Shown: positions 48,984 through 57,560 of the stretch, piece by piece
How the letters are laid out: each line of letters starts with the position of its first letter
Position numbering within the stretch: the first letter of the stretch is position 1
Assembly: GCF_024349785.1 (NCBI RefSeq)
Contig: NZ_AP018817.1
Span: 2,945,501-3,009,500 of the forward strand
DNA: 64,000 bases
Direction: 5' to 3'
From: Sphingomonas bisphenolicum
Lineage (GTDB): Bacteria; Pseudomonadota; Alphaproteobacteria; Sphingomonadales; Sphingomonadaceae
Program-made: the position numbers and the translations under genes
The notes under the pieces: generated by a model
Seen by the model: only the letters and a program-made list of their open reading frames with translations
The model's database searches: none
What the model was told of the DNA's origin: nothing

Positions 48984-51380
48984 TTAATGCCGCAGCGCGG
49001 GATCGCTGTCGCGGCCGGGCGCATTGCTCGGCTGGGCGGCGAGGTCGTCCTCTTCGGTCCAGGCGATCGCTTCGGGAACCGACGCCAGCGCACGCGCCAG
49101 CACCTCGTCCACATGGCTGACCGGCACGATTTCCAGACCGTCGCGGATGTTGGCCGGAATTTCCGCCAGGTCTTTCTCGTTTTCCTGCGGGATCAGCACC
49201 GTCTTGATGCCGCCGCGCAGCGCGGCCAGCAGCTTCTCCTTGAGGCCGCCGATCGGCAGCACCCGCCCGCGCAACGTGACCTCGCCGGTCATCGCCACGT
49301 CCTTGTGGACGGGGATGCCGGTCAGCGTGGACACGATGCAGGTCACCATGCCGATGCCCGCCGACGGACCATCTTTGGGCACTGCGCCTTCGGGCAGATG
49401 GATATGGATATCCTTGCGGTTGAACACGCTGGGCTTGATGCCATAGCCGGGCGAGCGCGCCCGGACATAGGAAAAGGCCGCCTGGATCGATTCGTTCATG
49501 ACCTCGCCGAGCTTGCCGGTGGTCTTGATCATGCCCTTGCCGGGCACGGTCACCGCCTCGATCGTCAGCAGCTCGCCGCCGACCTCGGTCCAGGCCAGGC
49601 CCGTCACCGCGCCGATCTGATCCTCTTCCTCGCCCACGCCGTGGCGGAATTTCCGCACACCGGCATAATCGGCCAGATTGTCGGGCGTGATGACGACCTT
49701 GTCATAGGCGCCTTCCAGGATTTTGCGCAGCGCCTTGCGGGCGAGGCGCGCAATCTCGCGCTCCAGCGTGCGGACGCCAGCCTCGCGGGTATAATAGCGG
49801 ATGAGGTCGCGGACGGCATCTTCCGTCACCACGAACTCGTCGCCCTTGAGGCCATGGGCGTCGATCTGCTTGGCGACCAGATGGCGCTGGGCGATCTCGA
49901 CCTTCTCGTCCTCGGTATAGCCTTCCAGCCGGATGATCTCCATGCGGTCGAGCAGAGGCTGCGGCAAATTCAGCGAGTTGGCGGTCGTCACGAACATGAT
50001 GTCCGAAAGATCGACGTCGATCTCCAGATAATGATCCTGGAACTTGCTATTCTGTTCCGGGTCCAGCACCTCCAGCAGCGCCGATGCCGGATCGCCCCGG
50101 AAATCCTGGCCCAGCTTGTCGATCTCATCCAGCAGGAAGAGCGGGTTCATCGTCCCCGCCTTCTTGAGGTTGGTGACGATCTTGCCCGGCAGCGAGCCGA
50201 TATAGGTGCGGCGGTGGCCGCGAATTTCAGCCTCGTCGCGCACGCCGCCCAGCGACTGGCGCACGAACTCGCGGCCCGTGGCTTTCGCGATCGAGCGGCC
50301 CAGCGACGTCTTGCCGACGCCCGGCGGGCCGACGAGGCACAGGATCGGCCCCTTCAGCTTGTTGGTGCGCGCCTGCACGGCCAGATATTCGATGATCCGG
50401 TCCTTGACTTTCTCCAGCGCGAAATGATCCTCGTCGAGGATATCCTGCGCTTTCTTGAGGTCATTCTTGACCTTGCCCTTCTTGCCCCAGGGCAGGCCGA
50501 GCAGCACGTCCAGATAGTTGCGCACGACGGTCGCTTCGGCCGACATGGGCTGCATGCCCTTGAGCTTCTTCAGTTCCGCCGTGGCCTTGGCGCGGGCTTC
50601 CTTGGACAGCTTGGTCTTGGCGATCTTCTCGGTCAGTTCGGCAAGCTCGTCGCCTTCCTCACCCTCGCCATTGCCCAGCTCGCGCTGGATCGCCTTGAGC
50701 TGCTCGTTGAGATAATATTCGCGCTGGGTCTTTTCCATCTGGCGCTTCACGCGACCGCGGATTTTCTTTTCGACCTGGAGTACGCCCAGTTCGCCTTCCA
50801 TGAAGGCGAAGACCATTTCCAGCCGCTTGACCGGATCGGCTTCGACCAGCAGCGATTGCTTGTCGGACACCTTGACGTTGATGTTGGCCGACACGGCGTC
50901 GGCCAGGCGGCCCGCATCCTCGATCTCGCGCAACTGGACCGGGGTTTCGGCCGGCAGCTTCTTGTTGAGCTTGGCGTAATTTTCAAACTGCTCGGCGACC
51001 GAGCGCATCAGCGCGGAGGCTTCGGGACCTTCCGCCACGATCTCTTCCACGTCATCGACATTGGCGACGAGATAGGTGTCGCGCGTCTCCATCGATTCGA
51101 GCTGGGCGCGATGCTTGCCCTCCACCAGCACGCGGACGGTGCCGTCGGGCAGCTTGAGCAGTTGCAGCACAATCGCGACGACGCCGGTGTCGTAGAGCGA
51201 ATCCCGGCCCGGATCATCCTCCGCCGGGTCGAGCTGGGACACGAGGAAGATTTCCTTCGAGCCTTCCATCGCCGCTTCGAGCGCAGCGACGCTCTTGTCG
51301 CGACCGACGAACAGCGGGACGATCATCTGCGGGAAGACGACGATGTCGCGCAGCGGCAGAAGGGGATATTGCACAGTCAT
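48984..51380 (-). CDS. lon: ATP-dependent protease Lon
   Basis: Lon degrades misfolded and regulatory proteins. The 798-residue protein has the N-terminal LAN domain ([20 protein letters not shown]), Walker A in [18 protein letters not shown], Walker B in [11 protein letters not shown], and the catalytic Ser in [15 protein letters not shown] with the Lys in [13 protein letters not shown]. In Caulobacter Lon degrades CcrM and DnaA; the same is plausible here. hupB follows. It has its own promoter region in 51381-51541. Confidence 0.98.
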   Translation of the reverse strand: MTVQYPLLPLRDIVVFPQMIVPLFVGRDKSVAALEAAMEGSKEIFLVSQLDPAEDDPGRDSLYDTGVVAIVLQLLKLPDGTVRVLVEGKHRAQLESMETRDTYLVANVDDVEEIVAEGPEASALMRSVAEQFENYAKLNKKLPAETPVQLREIEDAGRLADAVSANINVKVSDKQSLLVEADPVKRLEMVFAFMEGELGVLQVEKKIRGRVKRQMEKTQREYYLNEQLKAIQRELGNGEGEEGDELAELTEKIAKTKLSKEARAKATAELKKLKGMQPMSAEATVVRNYLDVLLGLPWGKKGKVKNDLKKAQDILDEDHFALEKVKDRIIEYLAVQARTNKLKGPILCLVGPPGVGKTSLGRSIAKATGREFVRQSLGGVRDEAEIRGHRRTYIGSLPGKIVTNLKKAGTMNPLFLLDEIDKLGQDFRGDPASALLEVLDPEQNSKFQDHYLEIDVDLSDIMFVTTANSLNLPQPLLDRMEIIRLEGYTEDEKVEIAQRHLVAKQIDAHGLKGDEFVVTEDAVRDLIRYYTREAGVRTLEREIARLARKALRKILEGAYDKVVITPDNLADYAGVRKFRHGVGEEEDQIGAVTGLAWTEVGGELLTIEAVTVPGKGMIKTTGKLGEVMNESIQAAFSYVRARSPGYGIKPSVFNRKDIHIHLPEGAVPKDGPSAGIGMVTCIVSTLTGIPVHKDVAMTGEVTLRGRVLPIGGLKEKLLAALRGGIKTVLIPQENEKDLAEIPANIRDGLEIVPVSHVDEVLARALASVPEAIAWTEEDDLAAQPSNAPGRDSDPALRH

Positions 51381-51541
51381 TCAGTCTCCGGGGCCGAAAG
51401 AAGCGGCCCTCTCCTACGGTTCATCGCCTTTATGGGGATGCCCGTCGCAGCAATCAATTGCGAGCTGTCATAATGACGAAACGATGAACGCCAGGTGATC
51501 GATCCGCCGTCTGGAAAATACGCTGCCGCGCATTTTCGGAA

Positions 51542-51621
51542 CCGCACCAGCCCTCTCCCCCACCCGGCCACCCATATGATACTGCCGTTGGGTGGCCGGG
51601 TGGGGGAGAGGGCTGGTGCGG
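51542..51621. repeat. Perfect 33-bp inverted repeat between ybaB and lon
   Basis: Positions 51542-51574 and 51589-51621 are exact reverse complements over 33 bp, with a 14-nt loop (TATGATACTGCCGT). The arms carry CTCTCCCCCACCCGGCCACC. It starts 9 bp after the ybaB stop and lies upstream of lon. Neither strand has a T run next to the stem, so it is not a normal intrinsic terminator; it looks like a dispersed palindromic element. Confidence 0.85.
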
Positions 51622-51629
51622 CCAGTGCA

Positions 51630-51953
51630 TCAAAACGGCAGTTTGAAGCCGGGGGGCAGCGGCAGGCCCGCGGTCATCTTGCCCATTTCGGCATTGCTGA
51701 TCTCGTCCGCCTTCTTGCGCGCATCGTTGAACGCAGCGGTGATAAGGTCTTCCAATATCGGCTTTTCCGACGGCGCGAGCAGCGTGTCGTCGATCGATAC
51801 GCCCAGGATGCGCCCCTTGGCCGAGGCCCGCACCTTGACCAACCCGCCGCCGGCCGCGCCCTCGACCTCCAGCTTGTCGAGATTGTCCTGCGCACGCTGC
51901 AATTCTTCCTGAACACGGCTCGCCATGCCGAGGATTTCGTTCAAGTCCTTCAT
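51630..51953 (-). CDS. ybaB: YbaB/EbfC family nucleoid-associated protein
   Basis: The 107-residue protein starts MKDLNEILGMASRVQEELQR and has the family core VKVRASAKGRILGVSIDDTL and the helical EDLITAAFNDARKKADEI. YbaB binds DNA as a dimer. Its ATG overlaps the dnaX stop (ATGA), the usual dnaX-ybaB coupling. recR, which often follows, is absent here and is replaced by the palindrome and lon. Confidence 0.95.
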   Translation of the reverse strand: MKDLNEILGMASRVQEELQRAQDNLDKLEVEGAAGGGLVKVRASAKGRILGVSIDDTLLAPSEKPILEDLITAAFNDARKKADEISNAEMGKMTAGLPLPPGFKLPF

Positions 51954-53593
51954 TGTCCTGCACTCCATGCTTCGGGCCGGTCGGTTTCGACCAACTCCGC
52001 TTCGGGGAAGGCGGCGATCGCCGCCTTGACCACCGGGGTTTCCAATATATCGGCGCGCGCAGCGGCCTTCACCGCCTGCTCCTGCTCCAGCAGCGTCTGC
52101 TCGCCGCCGCTCGCCGCCAGCGTCACGACCCATCGGGTTCCGGATGTCGCGGCGTTCAGCGCCTGCTCCAGGTCGCGTTTGAAGTCGCCATGCGTCCAGC
52201 TATGGGTCAGGCGAATGGCGATATCGGGCGGGCTGAGCGAGACGAGCGCGGCGCAATCATTGAGGTGATTGGCCAGCAACGGCTTCTGCCGGTCGATCAG
52301 CGCGACGATTTCCTGCATCGTAGCGGGCAGCCGCGCGGCGGGCGCGGAGGACGGCGCGGCAGGCGTTCCACCGGAAGCAGGCGCAACCATGGCGGGCGCC
52401 CCCTCCCGCAGCATCCGCGCCAGTTCGCCCGGATCGGGCATGGTCGCGGCGTGCATAACGCGCAGCAGCGCCATTTCGCAGCTTTCGATCGGCAGGACGG
52501 CGTTGGCGACTTCGTCATGCCCCTTGAGCAGCAATTGCCACAGGCGATGGAGCGGTGCGAAGCCCAGTTGCGCCGCCCAGTCGGCCAGCGCTTCCCGCTC
52601 TTCGGCCGACTGGCCGGGGCTGGCGATGTCGCGACCGGCCTTCGCCAGGGTCACGGCATGGACCAGTTCCATCAGGCCGCGCATCAGCGCAAGCGGCTCG
52701 ACGCCCAGCGCATATTGGTCGCGCACCGCGCCCAGCAACGCGCCCGTATCGCCTTCCAGCAGCAGCCCCAGCAAGCGGCGCACCGATCCACGATCGGACA
52801 GGCCCAGCATGTCGCGCACCTGGGCGGCGCTGACCATCGGCGCGTCGCCGTCTGCGCCATCCGGCCCCATTTCCGCATGGGCGATCGCCTGGTCGAGGAT
52901 CGACAGGCCGTCGCGCGCGGACCCTTCGGCCGCCTGCGCGATCAGCGCCAGCGCATCGGGTTCCGCCGCAACGCTTTCGGCTTCCACCACATGGGCGAAA
53001 TGGGCGGCGAGCAGTTCGGCAGGGATGCGGCGAAGGTCGAAGCGCTGGCAGCGCGACAGCACCGTCACCGGCACCTTGTTCACCTCGGTCGTGGCGAACA
53101 GGAATTTCACATGGGCGGGCGGCTCCTCCAGCGTCTTCAACAGCGCGTTGAAGGCGTTTTTGGAGAGCATATGGACTTCGTCGATGATGTAGATTTTGTA
53201 GCGCGCCGACACGGCGGCATAGCGCACCGCCTCGATAATCTCGCGCACATCGTCCACGCCGGTGTGGCTGGCGGCGTCCATTTCGACCACGTCGATATGC
53301 CGACCCTCGGCAATGGCGACGCAGGGTTCGCAGACGCCGCAGGGGTCGATGGTCGGCCCGCCCTGCCCGTCCGGGCCGATGCAGTTGAGCGCCTTGGCGA
53401 TCAGCCGCGCGGTGGAGGTCTTCCCTACCCCGCGCACGCCGGTCATCAGGAAGGCGTGGGCCAGCCGGCCGCGCCTGATCGCATTGCCCAGCGTCTGGAC
53501 CATCGCATCCTGCCCGATCAGTTCACGGAAACTGCGCGGTCGATATTTGCGCGCCAGGACGCGATAGGGCTGCGGGGAATCGGACATAGTCAT
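51950..53593 (-). CDS. dnaX: DNA polymerase III subunits gamma/tau
   Basis: DnaX is the clamp-loader ATPase. The 547-residue protein has VLARKYRPRSFRELIGQDAM, Walker A GVRGVGKTSTARLIAKALNC, the zinc Cys cluster (CGVCEPC), Walker B IIDEVHMLSKNAFNALLKTL and the arginine-finger motif LSRCQRF. The C-terminal tau region is Ala/Pro-rich followed by a domain ending in EAWSAGQ. I see no A-run slippery sequence for gamma frameshifting. The start could be 53593 or 53587. Confidence 0.97.
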   Translation of the reverse strand: MTMSDSPQPYRVLARKYRPRSFRELIGQDAMVQTLGNAIRRGRLAHAFLMTGVRGVGKTSTARLIAKALNCIGPDGQGGPTIDPCGVCEPCVAIAEGRHIDVVEMDAASHTGVDDVREIIEAVRYAAVSARYKIYIIDEVHMLSKNAFNALLKTLEEPPAHVKFLFATTEVNKVPVTVLSRCQRFDLRRIPAELLAAHFAHVVEAESVAAEPDALALIAQAAEGSARDGLSILDQAIAHAEMGPDGADGDAPMVSAAQVRDMLGLSDRGSVRRLLGLLLEGDTGALLGAVRDQYALGVEPLALMRGLMELVHAVTLAKAGRDIASPGQSAEEREALADWAAQLGFAPLHRLWQLLLKGHDEVANAVLPIESCEMALLRVMHAATMPDPGELARMLREGAPAMVAPASGGTPAAPSSAPAARLPATMQEIVALIDRQKPLLANHLNDCAALVSLSPPDIAIRLTHSWTHGDFKRDLEQALNAATSGTRWVVTLAASGGEQTLLEQEQAVKAAARADILETPVVKAAIAAFPEAELVETDRPEAWSAGQ

Positions 53594-53639
53594 CGTCTAG
53601 CCGTTCGGGTGGCTATTGTCGAAGCTGGATGAAGGTGGA

Positions 53640-53737
53640 GGGTGGGAGCCGGAACGACCCGTGACGAAATCACTGTGGCTGCTTCCGTCAGGACCTGACC
53701 AGGTTCGCGACGATCACGTCCGCCCGACTCCCGGCGC
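53640..53737 (-). ncRNA. ffs: Signal recognition particle RNA (small SRP RNA)
   Basis: The minus strand contains the conserved apical core AACCTGGTCAGGTCCTGACG followed by GGAAGCAGCC, which is diagnostic of bacterial SRP RNA (domain IV, binding Ffh). GGGAGTCGG near the 5' end pairs with CCGGCTCCC near the 3' end to close the hairpin, giving about 95 nt. It lies 47 bp upstream of dnaX, the usual neighbour. The exact ends are estimates. Confidence 0.92.
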
Positions 53738-53784
53738 GGCATATGGCGAAAGGGGACCGGGATGGCAAGGGCACAATCCCGTCT

Positions 53785-53851
53785 CCGTTCGTTTCGAGCG
53801 AAGTCGAGAAACCTTTCCTGCGCGCTTCTCGACTTCGCTCGAAGCGAACGG
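53785..53851. repeat. CCGTTCG-family palindrome (25 of 26 bp stem)
   Basis: Positions 53785-53810 and 53826-53851 are reverse complements at 25 of 26 positions (CCGTTCG, TTTCGAGCGAAGTCGAGAA), with a 15-nt loop. It stands between the SRP RNA and the beta-lactamase stop. The outer CCGTTCG and the GAGCGAAGTCGA core are shared with the repeats at 62544 and 63163. Confidence 0.85.
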
Positions 53852-53862
53852 ATGATTTTTGG

Positions 53863-54834
53863 CTACTCCAGCCCGCTCTTCTGCGCCTTGCCCACGAAAT
53901 CGAGCGCGGCGCGCGCGGTTTCGGCGATCGCTGCCTCGGCCTTCTTCGCGTCCACCGTTGGCCGGTCGAGATAGATGGCCAGGACATATTCGTCGCCATT
54001 GGGCGCCTTCACCAGCGCCACGTCATTATAGGCGGTGCCGCATGTCCCGGTCTTGCTGCCCGATGTCCATCCCGCAGGCAGGCCAGCCTTGATCCGCTTG
54101 TCGCCGGTGCTGCTGGCGTTGAACCAGGTGCGCAGGCGCTCGACGCTCGTCGGCTGCATGTCGCGGAAGAAGAGCCGACCCATCAGCCCGGCCATGGCGG
54201 CCGGCGTGGTGGTATCGCGCGGATCACCCTCCGCATTTTCATTGAGCGTCGGTTCGGTGCGGTCGAGCCGGGTCACGGCGTCGCCATGGGCGCGCATGAA
54301 GGACGTCAGCCCCTCCGGCCCGCCCAGCATCGGCAGCAGCAGGTTGGCGGCGCTGTTGTCGCTCACCTCGACCGCGGCCTGGGCCAGTTCACCCATGCTC
54401 ATGCGGCCGCGCTTCTTGTTCTTCTTCACCACCGGGGCGTAATCGAGGATATCGTCGCCGCTAAAGGGTATCTCTCCCTCCAGCCCGAACTTGCCGCCTT
54501 CCGCGCCGATCAGCACGGCGGCGGCCAGCGGCGCCTTGAAGGTCGAGCACATGGCGAACCGCTCGTCGCGGTTGAAGCCCAGCAGCAGCGCGCCACTCCG
54601 ATCAACCAGCGCGACACCGAGGCGGCCGCCGGCCTCCTTCTCGATCTCCGCCGGGTTGCGCACCGAGGCGAGCGCCGATTGCGGCACCAGATAGCGCGGC
54701 GCAGCCGGCAGCAGCGAATCGAGCCGGCCGGTGGGTTCGGGCGGCCTGGCCGGCGCCTTCTTCCTGTCGGCGGCCATCGACGGCGCCGCCAGCAGGGCCA
54801 GCGTCGCCAAAGCGGTCAGAATCTTCACGGTCAC
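53863..54834 (-). CDS. Class A beta-lactamase
   Basis: The 323-residue protein has a signal peptide (KILTALATLALLAAPSMAA). All class A motifs are present: CSTFK (Ser97, Lys100), SDN (158-160), the omega-loop Glu194 and Asn198 in EPTLNEN, and KTG (261-263). Cys96 (before the active Ser) and Cys265 (GTCG) correspond to Cys69 and Cys238, the disulfide of KPC/NMC-A/SME-type class A carbapenemases. A GTG start at 54834 is inferred, overlapping the ferredoxin stop by 4 bp. Spectrum is unproven. Confidence 0.93.
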   Translation of the reverse strand: MTVKILTALATLALLAAPSMAADRKKAPARPPEPTGRLDSLLPAAPRYLVPQSALASVRNPAEIEKEAGGRLGVALVDRSGALLLGFNRDERFAMCSTFKAPLAAAVLIGAEGGKFGLEGEIPFSGDDILDYAPVVKKNKKRGRMSMGELAQAAVEVSDNSAANLLLPMLGGPEGLTSFMRAHGDAVTRLDRTEPTLNENAEGDPRDTTTPAAMAGLMGRLFFRDMQPTSVERLRTWFNASSTGDKRIKAGLPAGWTSGSKTGTCGTAYNDVALVKAPNGDEYVLAIYLDRPTVDAKKAEAAIAETARAALDFVGKAQKSGLE

Positions 54835-55166
54835 ATGCCCTGCATATTGTTGAATTCACCGGGAATACGGACGGTCAGCCGGTCCATCTTGTCGTCCAGG
54901 ATGATCTGGCAGGACAGGCGGCTGGTCCGGGTGGCGGCGGCGGCAAGGTCGAGCATATCCTCTTCATCCTCGCTGGCGCGCGGCAGGCGCGCAAAATCTT
55001 CGGCATCGACGACGACATGGCAGGTGGAACAGGCCATCTGCCCTTCGCATGTGCCCTCCAGCGGCTGGCCGGCGGCCTGGGCGATATCGAGCAGCACCGA
55101 TCCCGCGGGCGCGTCAACCTCCTGTCGTCTCTCGCCGTCGGCGCTGATGAAGGTGACCCTGGTCAT
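54831..55166 (-). CDS. 2Fe-2S ferredoxin
   Basis: The 111-residue adrenodoxin-type ferredoxin has the ligands in GTCEGQMACSTCHVVV and a fourth Cys in LSCQIILD. It fits the Fdx of Fe-S biosynthesis operons. It follows two cysteine desulfurase genes on the same strand (21-bp gap), supporting an electron-donor role in cluster assembly. Its end overlaps the bla start by 4 bp. Confidence 0.95.
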   Translation of the reverse strand: MTRVTFISADGERRQEVDAPAGSVLLDIAQAAGQPLEGTCEGQMACSTCHVVVDAEDFARLPRASEDEEDMLDLAAAATRTSRLSCQIILDDKMDRLTVRIPGEFNNMQGM

Positions 55167-55186
55167 GCTAATGCGTGCGCTCCCTT

Positions 55187-56275
55187 TTACGGCGCCGCTT
55201 GTGCGGCTGCCGCTTCCTGCAATGCCTCTGCCGCCCTCTCCAACTCTTCCCGGCGCGTGTATCGGCCAAAGCCGATCCGCACCGATCCACGCGCCTGTGC
55301 ATCTGTCAGCCCGAGCGCGCGCAGGACATGGCTAGGCCGCCCGGACCCGCTTGCGCAAGCGCTACCGAGCGAAAAAGCAACATTGCGGCAATCCGACAAC
55401 AGCCGCGCGCCGTCGATTCCGTCGCGCCGCAGGTTGAGATTGCCCGGATAGCGCGCCGTTTGCGAGCCGTTCAACGTCCAGTCCGCAAAGAGCTTGGCGG
55501 CCAGCGCGGCGAGGCTTTCGACATGGGCGCGGTCGCTGTCCGCCCGGTCGCGCATCAGCCGCGCCGCGACGCCGAATCCCGCGCACAGGGCGGGCGACAA
55601 TGTGCCGGAGCGCAGCCCACCCTCCTGCCCGCCGCCATGGATCAGCGGCGCTGGCCGGACACCGTCGCGCAGCCAGAGCGCGCCCACGCCCTTGGGGCCA
55701 TGGATCTTGTGCGCGCTGATCGCGACCATGTCGCAGGTGGACGGAATGGGGACGCGGCCATAGCCCTGCACCGCATCGCACAGGAACAGCGCACCCGCGC
55801 GGTGCGCGAGGTCGGCGAGCGCCGCGACCGGCTGGATCACGCCGATCTCATTATTCACCAGCATCGCGACGACGAGTGCGACAGCTGGACCGATGGCGCG
55901 GGCAGCGGCTTCCAGATCGACGACACCGTCCGGTCCGACCGGCAGCACGGTCACATCCCGCCCGGTCCGGGCCATCGCTTCGGCTGTGTCCAGCACCGCG
56001 GCATGTTCGGTCGCGATGGTCACGATGCCGCCCGGCGGCGCGCCCTGGATCGCGATGTTGAGCGCCTCGGTCGCGCCGGAGGTGAACAGCAACGTGCCGC
56101 CGGGGGGGAGCAATCGGACAATCTCCTCCCGCGCCACCTCCACCTGCGCGGCGGTGAAGCGGCCCAGGCGATGCGCGCTGTGCGGGTTGGCGAACTGGTC
56201 GCGCAACAACGGCACCATCGCATCGAAGGCTTCGGGCGCGAGCGGTGTCGTCGCCTGATAATCGAGATAGATCAT
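55187..56275 (-). CDS. Cysteine desulfurase (NifS/IscS family), first of a pair
   Basis: A PLP enzyme that takes sulfur from cysteine. The 362-residue protein starts MIYLDYQATTPLAPEAFDAM and has TSGATEALNIAIQG, the internal HAAVLDTAEA, the PLP Lys in ISAHKIHGPKG and the catalytic Cys in LGSACASGSGRPSH. The length is short for IscS but typical of NifS-like members. The ATG at 56275 overlaps the stop of the second desulfurase by 4 bp. It is the likely sulfur donor for the neighbouring ferredoxin system. Confidence 0.95.
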   Translation of the reverse strand: MIYLDYQATTPLAPEAFDAMVPLLRDQFANPHSAHRLGRFTAAQVEVAREEIVRLLPPGGTLLFTSGATEALNIAIQGAPPGGIVTIATEHAAVLDTAEAMARTGRDVTVLPVGPDGVVDLEAAARAIGPAVALVVAMLVNNEIGVIQPVAALADLAHRAGALFLCDAVQGYGRVPIPSTCDMVAISAHKIHGPKGVGALWLRDGVRPAPLIHGGGQEGGLRSGTLSPALCAGFGVAARLMRDRADSDRAHVESLAALAAKLFADWTLNGSQTARYPGNLNLRRDGIDGARLLSDCRNVAFSLGSACASGSGRPSHVLRALGLTDAQARGSVRIGFGRYTRREELERAAEALQEAAAAQAAP

Positions 56276-57399
56276 TGGCTTGCTCGCCCAAAAGCCTTGG
56301 CCGCCATGCTTTTCCAAATGGCGAGGAACCTGTCCATGTCGCTGTCGCATGTTTGCGGGCCGAAGCTGACGCGGACGACCTCAGCCGCGGCGTCCTCGTC
56401 CCAGCCCATCGCGCCCAGCACATGGCTGGTCTTGAGGGAGCCGGAGGAACAGGCGCTGCCAGCGGACACGGAAATGCCCGCCAGGTCGAACTGGATCAGC
56501 TGCGCGCGGGCCGACAGACCGGGCATCCGGTAACTGGCGATGGCGGGCAGGCGCGGCGCATCGCGCGCCACGATGATGCCGCCCGCCGCCTCTATCCCTG
56601 CGTCCAGCCGCGTGCGCAGGGCGGTCGCGCGGGGCAGCCAGTCCTCCCGCGCCTCCAGCGCCGCCACCATGGCCAGAATCGCGGGCAGATTTTCGGTGCC
56701 GGCGCGATAGCCCTGCTCCTGCCCGCCGCTCGGCTCGATCAGCGCCAGGTCGCGGATCAGCAGCGCGCCGATGCCGGGCGGACCGCCGAATTTGTGCGCG
56801 CTGATCGCGATCATGTCCGCGTCCGGCAGGGGCAGCTTGCCCGCGCTCTGGGCGCAATCGGCGAACAGGATCGCGCCGTCGCGGTCGATCCGGTCGAGCG
56901 GCTGGATCACGCCGGTTTCGTTATTGACGTGCTGGATGGCAAGGAGTGTCCCTACCTCTGCTTGATCGTCATCCCCGCGAAGGCGGGGATCCATCTCCTG
57001 CGCGGCGTTCGAGGACAGGGCCGGAGATAGATTCCCGCCTTCGCGGGAAGAAAGGGCAAGACCATCTGACGCGACCGCCAGCCGCGCTGCGCCCTTCGTC
57101 ACGCGCAGCACCGCGTCATGCTCGACCGGCGATGTGACGATGCGCCCGCCCTTCGCGCGTTGCAGGCCGATCGCGATCGCCTCGCTCGCGCCGGAGGTGA
57201 AGATCACATGCCCGCTCCAGCCCATTGCCGCCGCGATGCGCCGCCGGGCATCCTCCAACCGGGCGCGGGCGGCGCGGCCGTCGGCATGGGGGCTGGACGG
57301 GTTGGCCCAGTTCGCCATCGCCTCCATCATCGCGTCGCGCGCGGCGGGCAGCATCGGCGTGGTAGCGGCATGATCGAGATAAAGGCGGTCGGCGGCCAA
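56272..57399 (-). CDS. Cysteine desulfurase-like protein with in-frame palindromic insert
   Basis: The 375-residue NifS-like protein has LYLDHAATTPMLPAARDAMM, TSGASEAIAIGLQ, PVEHDAVLRVTKG, the PLP Lys in ISAHKFGGPPGIG and the Cys in SAGSACSSGSLKTSHV. Residues ~115-147, before the conserved NNETG, come from an inverted palindrome (56968-57049) and read SSREGGNLSPALSSNAAQEM then DPRLRGDDD. The segment replaces the surface region where relatives carry an ordinary helical stretch. The frame is intact, so the protein is probably made. It is divergent from the hydrolase gene. Confidence 0.9.
   Translation of the reverse strand: MAADRLYLDHAATTPMLPAARDAMMEAMANWANPSSPHADGRAARARLEDARRRIAAAMGWSGHVIFTSGASEAIAIGLQRAKGGRIVTSPVEHDAVLRVTKGAARLAVASDGLALSSREGGNLSPALSSNAAQEMDPRLRGDDDQAEVGTLLAIQHVNNETGVIQPLDRIDRDGAILFADCAQSAGKLPLPDADMIAISAHKFGGPPGIGALLIRDLALIEPSGGQEQGYRAGTENLPAILAMVAALEAREDWLPRATALRTRLDAGIEAAGGIIVARDAPRLPAIASYRMPGLSARAQLIQFDLAGISVSAGSACSSGSLKTSHVLGAMGWDEDAAAEVVRVSFGPQTCDSDMDRFLAIWKSMAAKAFGRASQ
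56968..57049. repeat. Palindromic element inside a cysteine desulfurase gene
   Basis: Two perfect hairpins face each other: ATCCCCGC-GAAG-GCGGGGAT (56971-56990) and TTCCCGC-CTTC-GCGGGAA (57032-57049). Flanks CCATCTCC and GGAGATAG are inverted too. Same family as 5091-5208. It encodes about 27 residues in the host gene without a stop. Confidence 0.88.
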
Positions 57400-57560
57400 G
57401 CGGCGTTACTCATTGATTGCGGAAATGGCGGCGGCTTCTATATAGGCGGTCTGCCGCGCAGCGCCAGCAATAGCATTTGCCCATGCGACCGTCTGTGCGA
57501 TCCGCATCCATTCGCCGCCAGCCCATGCGGGCAGGACGGCCCAGAACGATAACAGGTGCC

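Noticed and set aside
48924..51473. 849-codon open frame antisense to lon
   Set aside because: Shadow of lon with low-complexity composition.
51542..51621. Intrinsic terminator
   Set aside because: The stem is perfect but neither side has a T run; kept as a repeat instead.
51950..53593. Programmed frameshift in dnaX making gamma
   Set aside because: No A-rich slippery heptamer with a downstream hairpin was seen.
51953..53632. 559-codon open frame antisense to dnaX
   Set aside because: Shadow of dnaX; no recognisable family.
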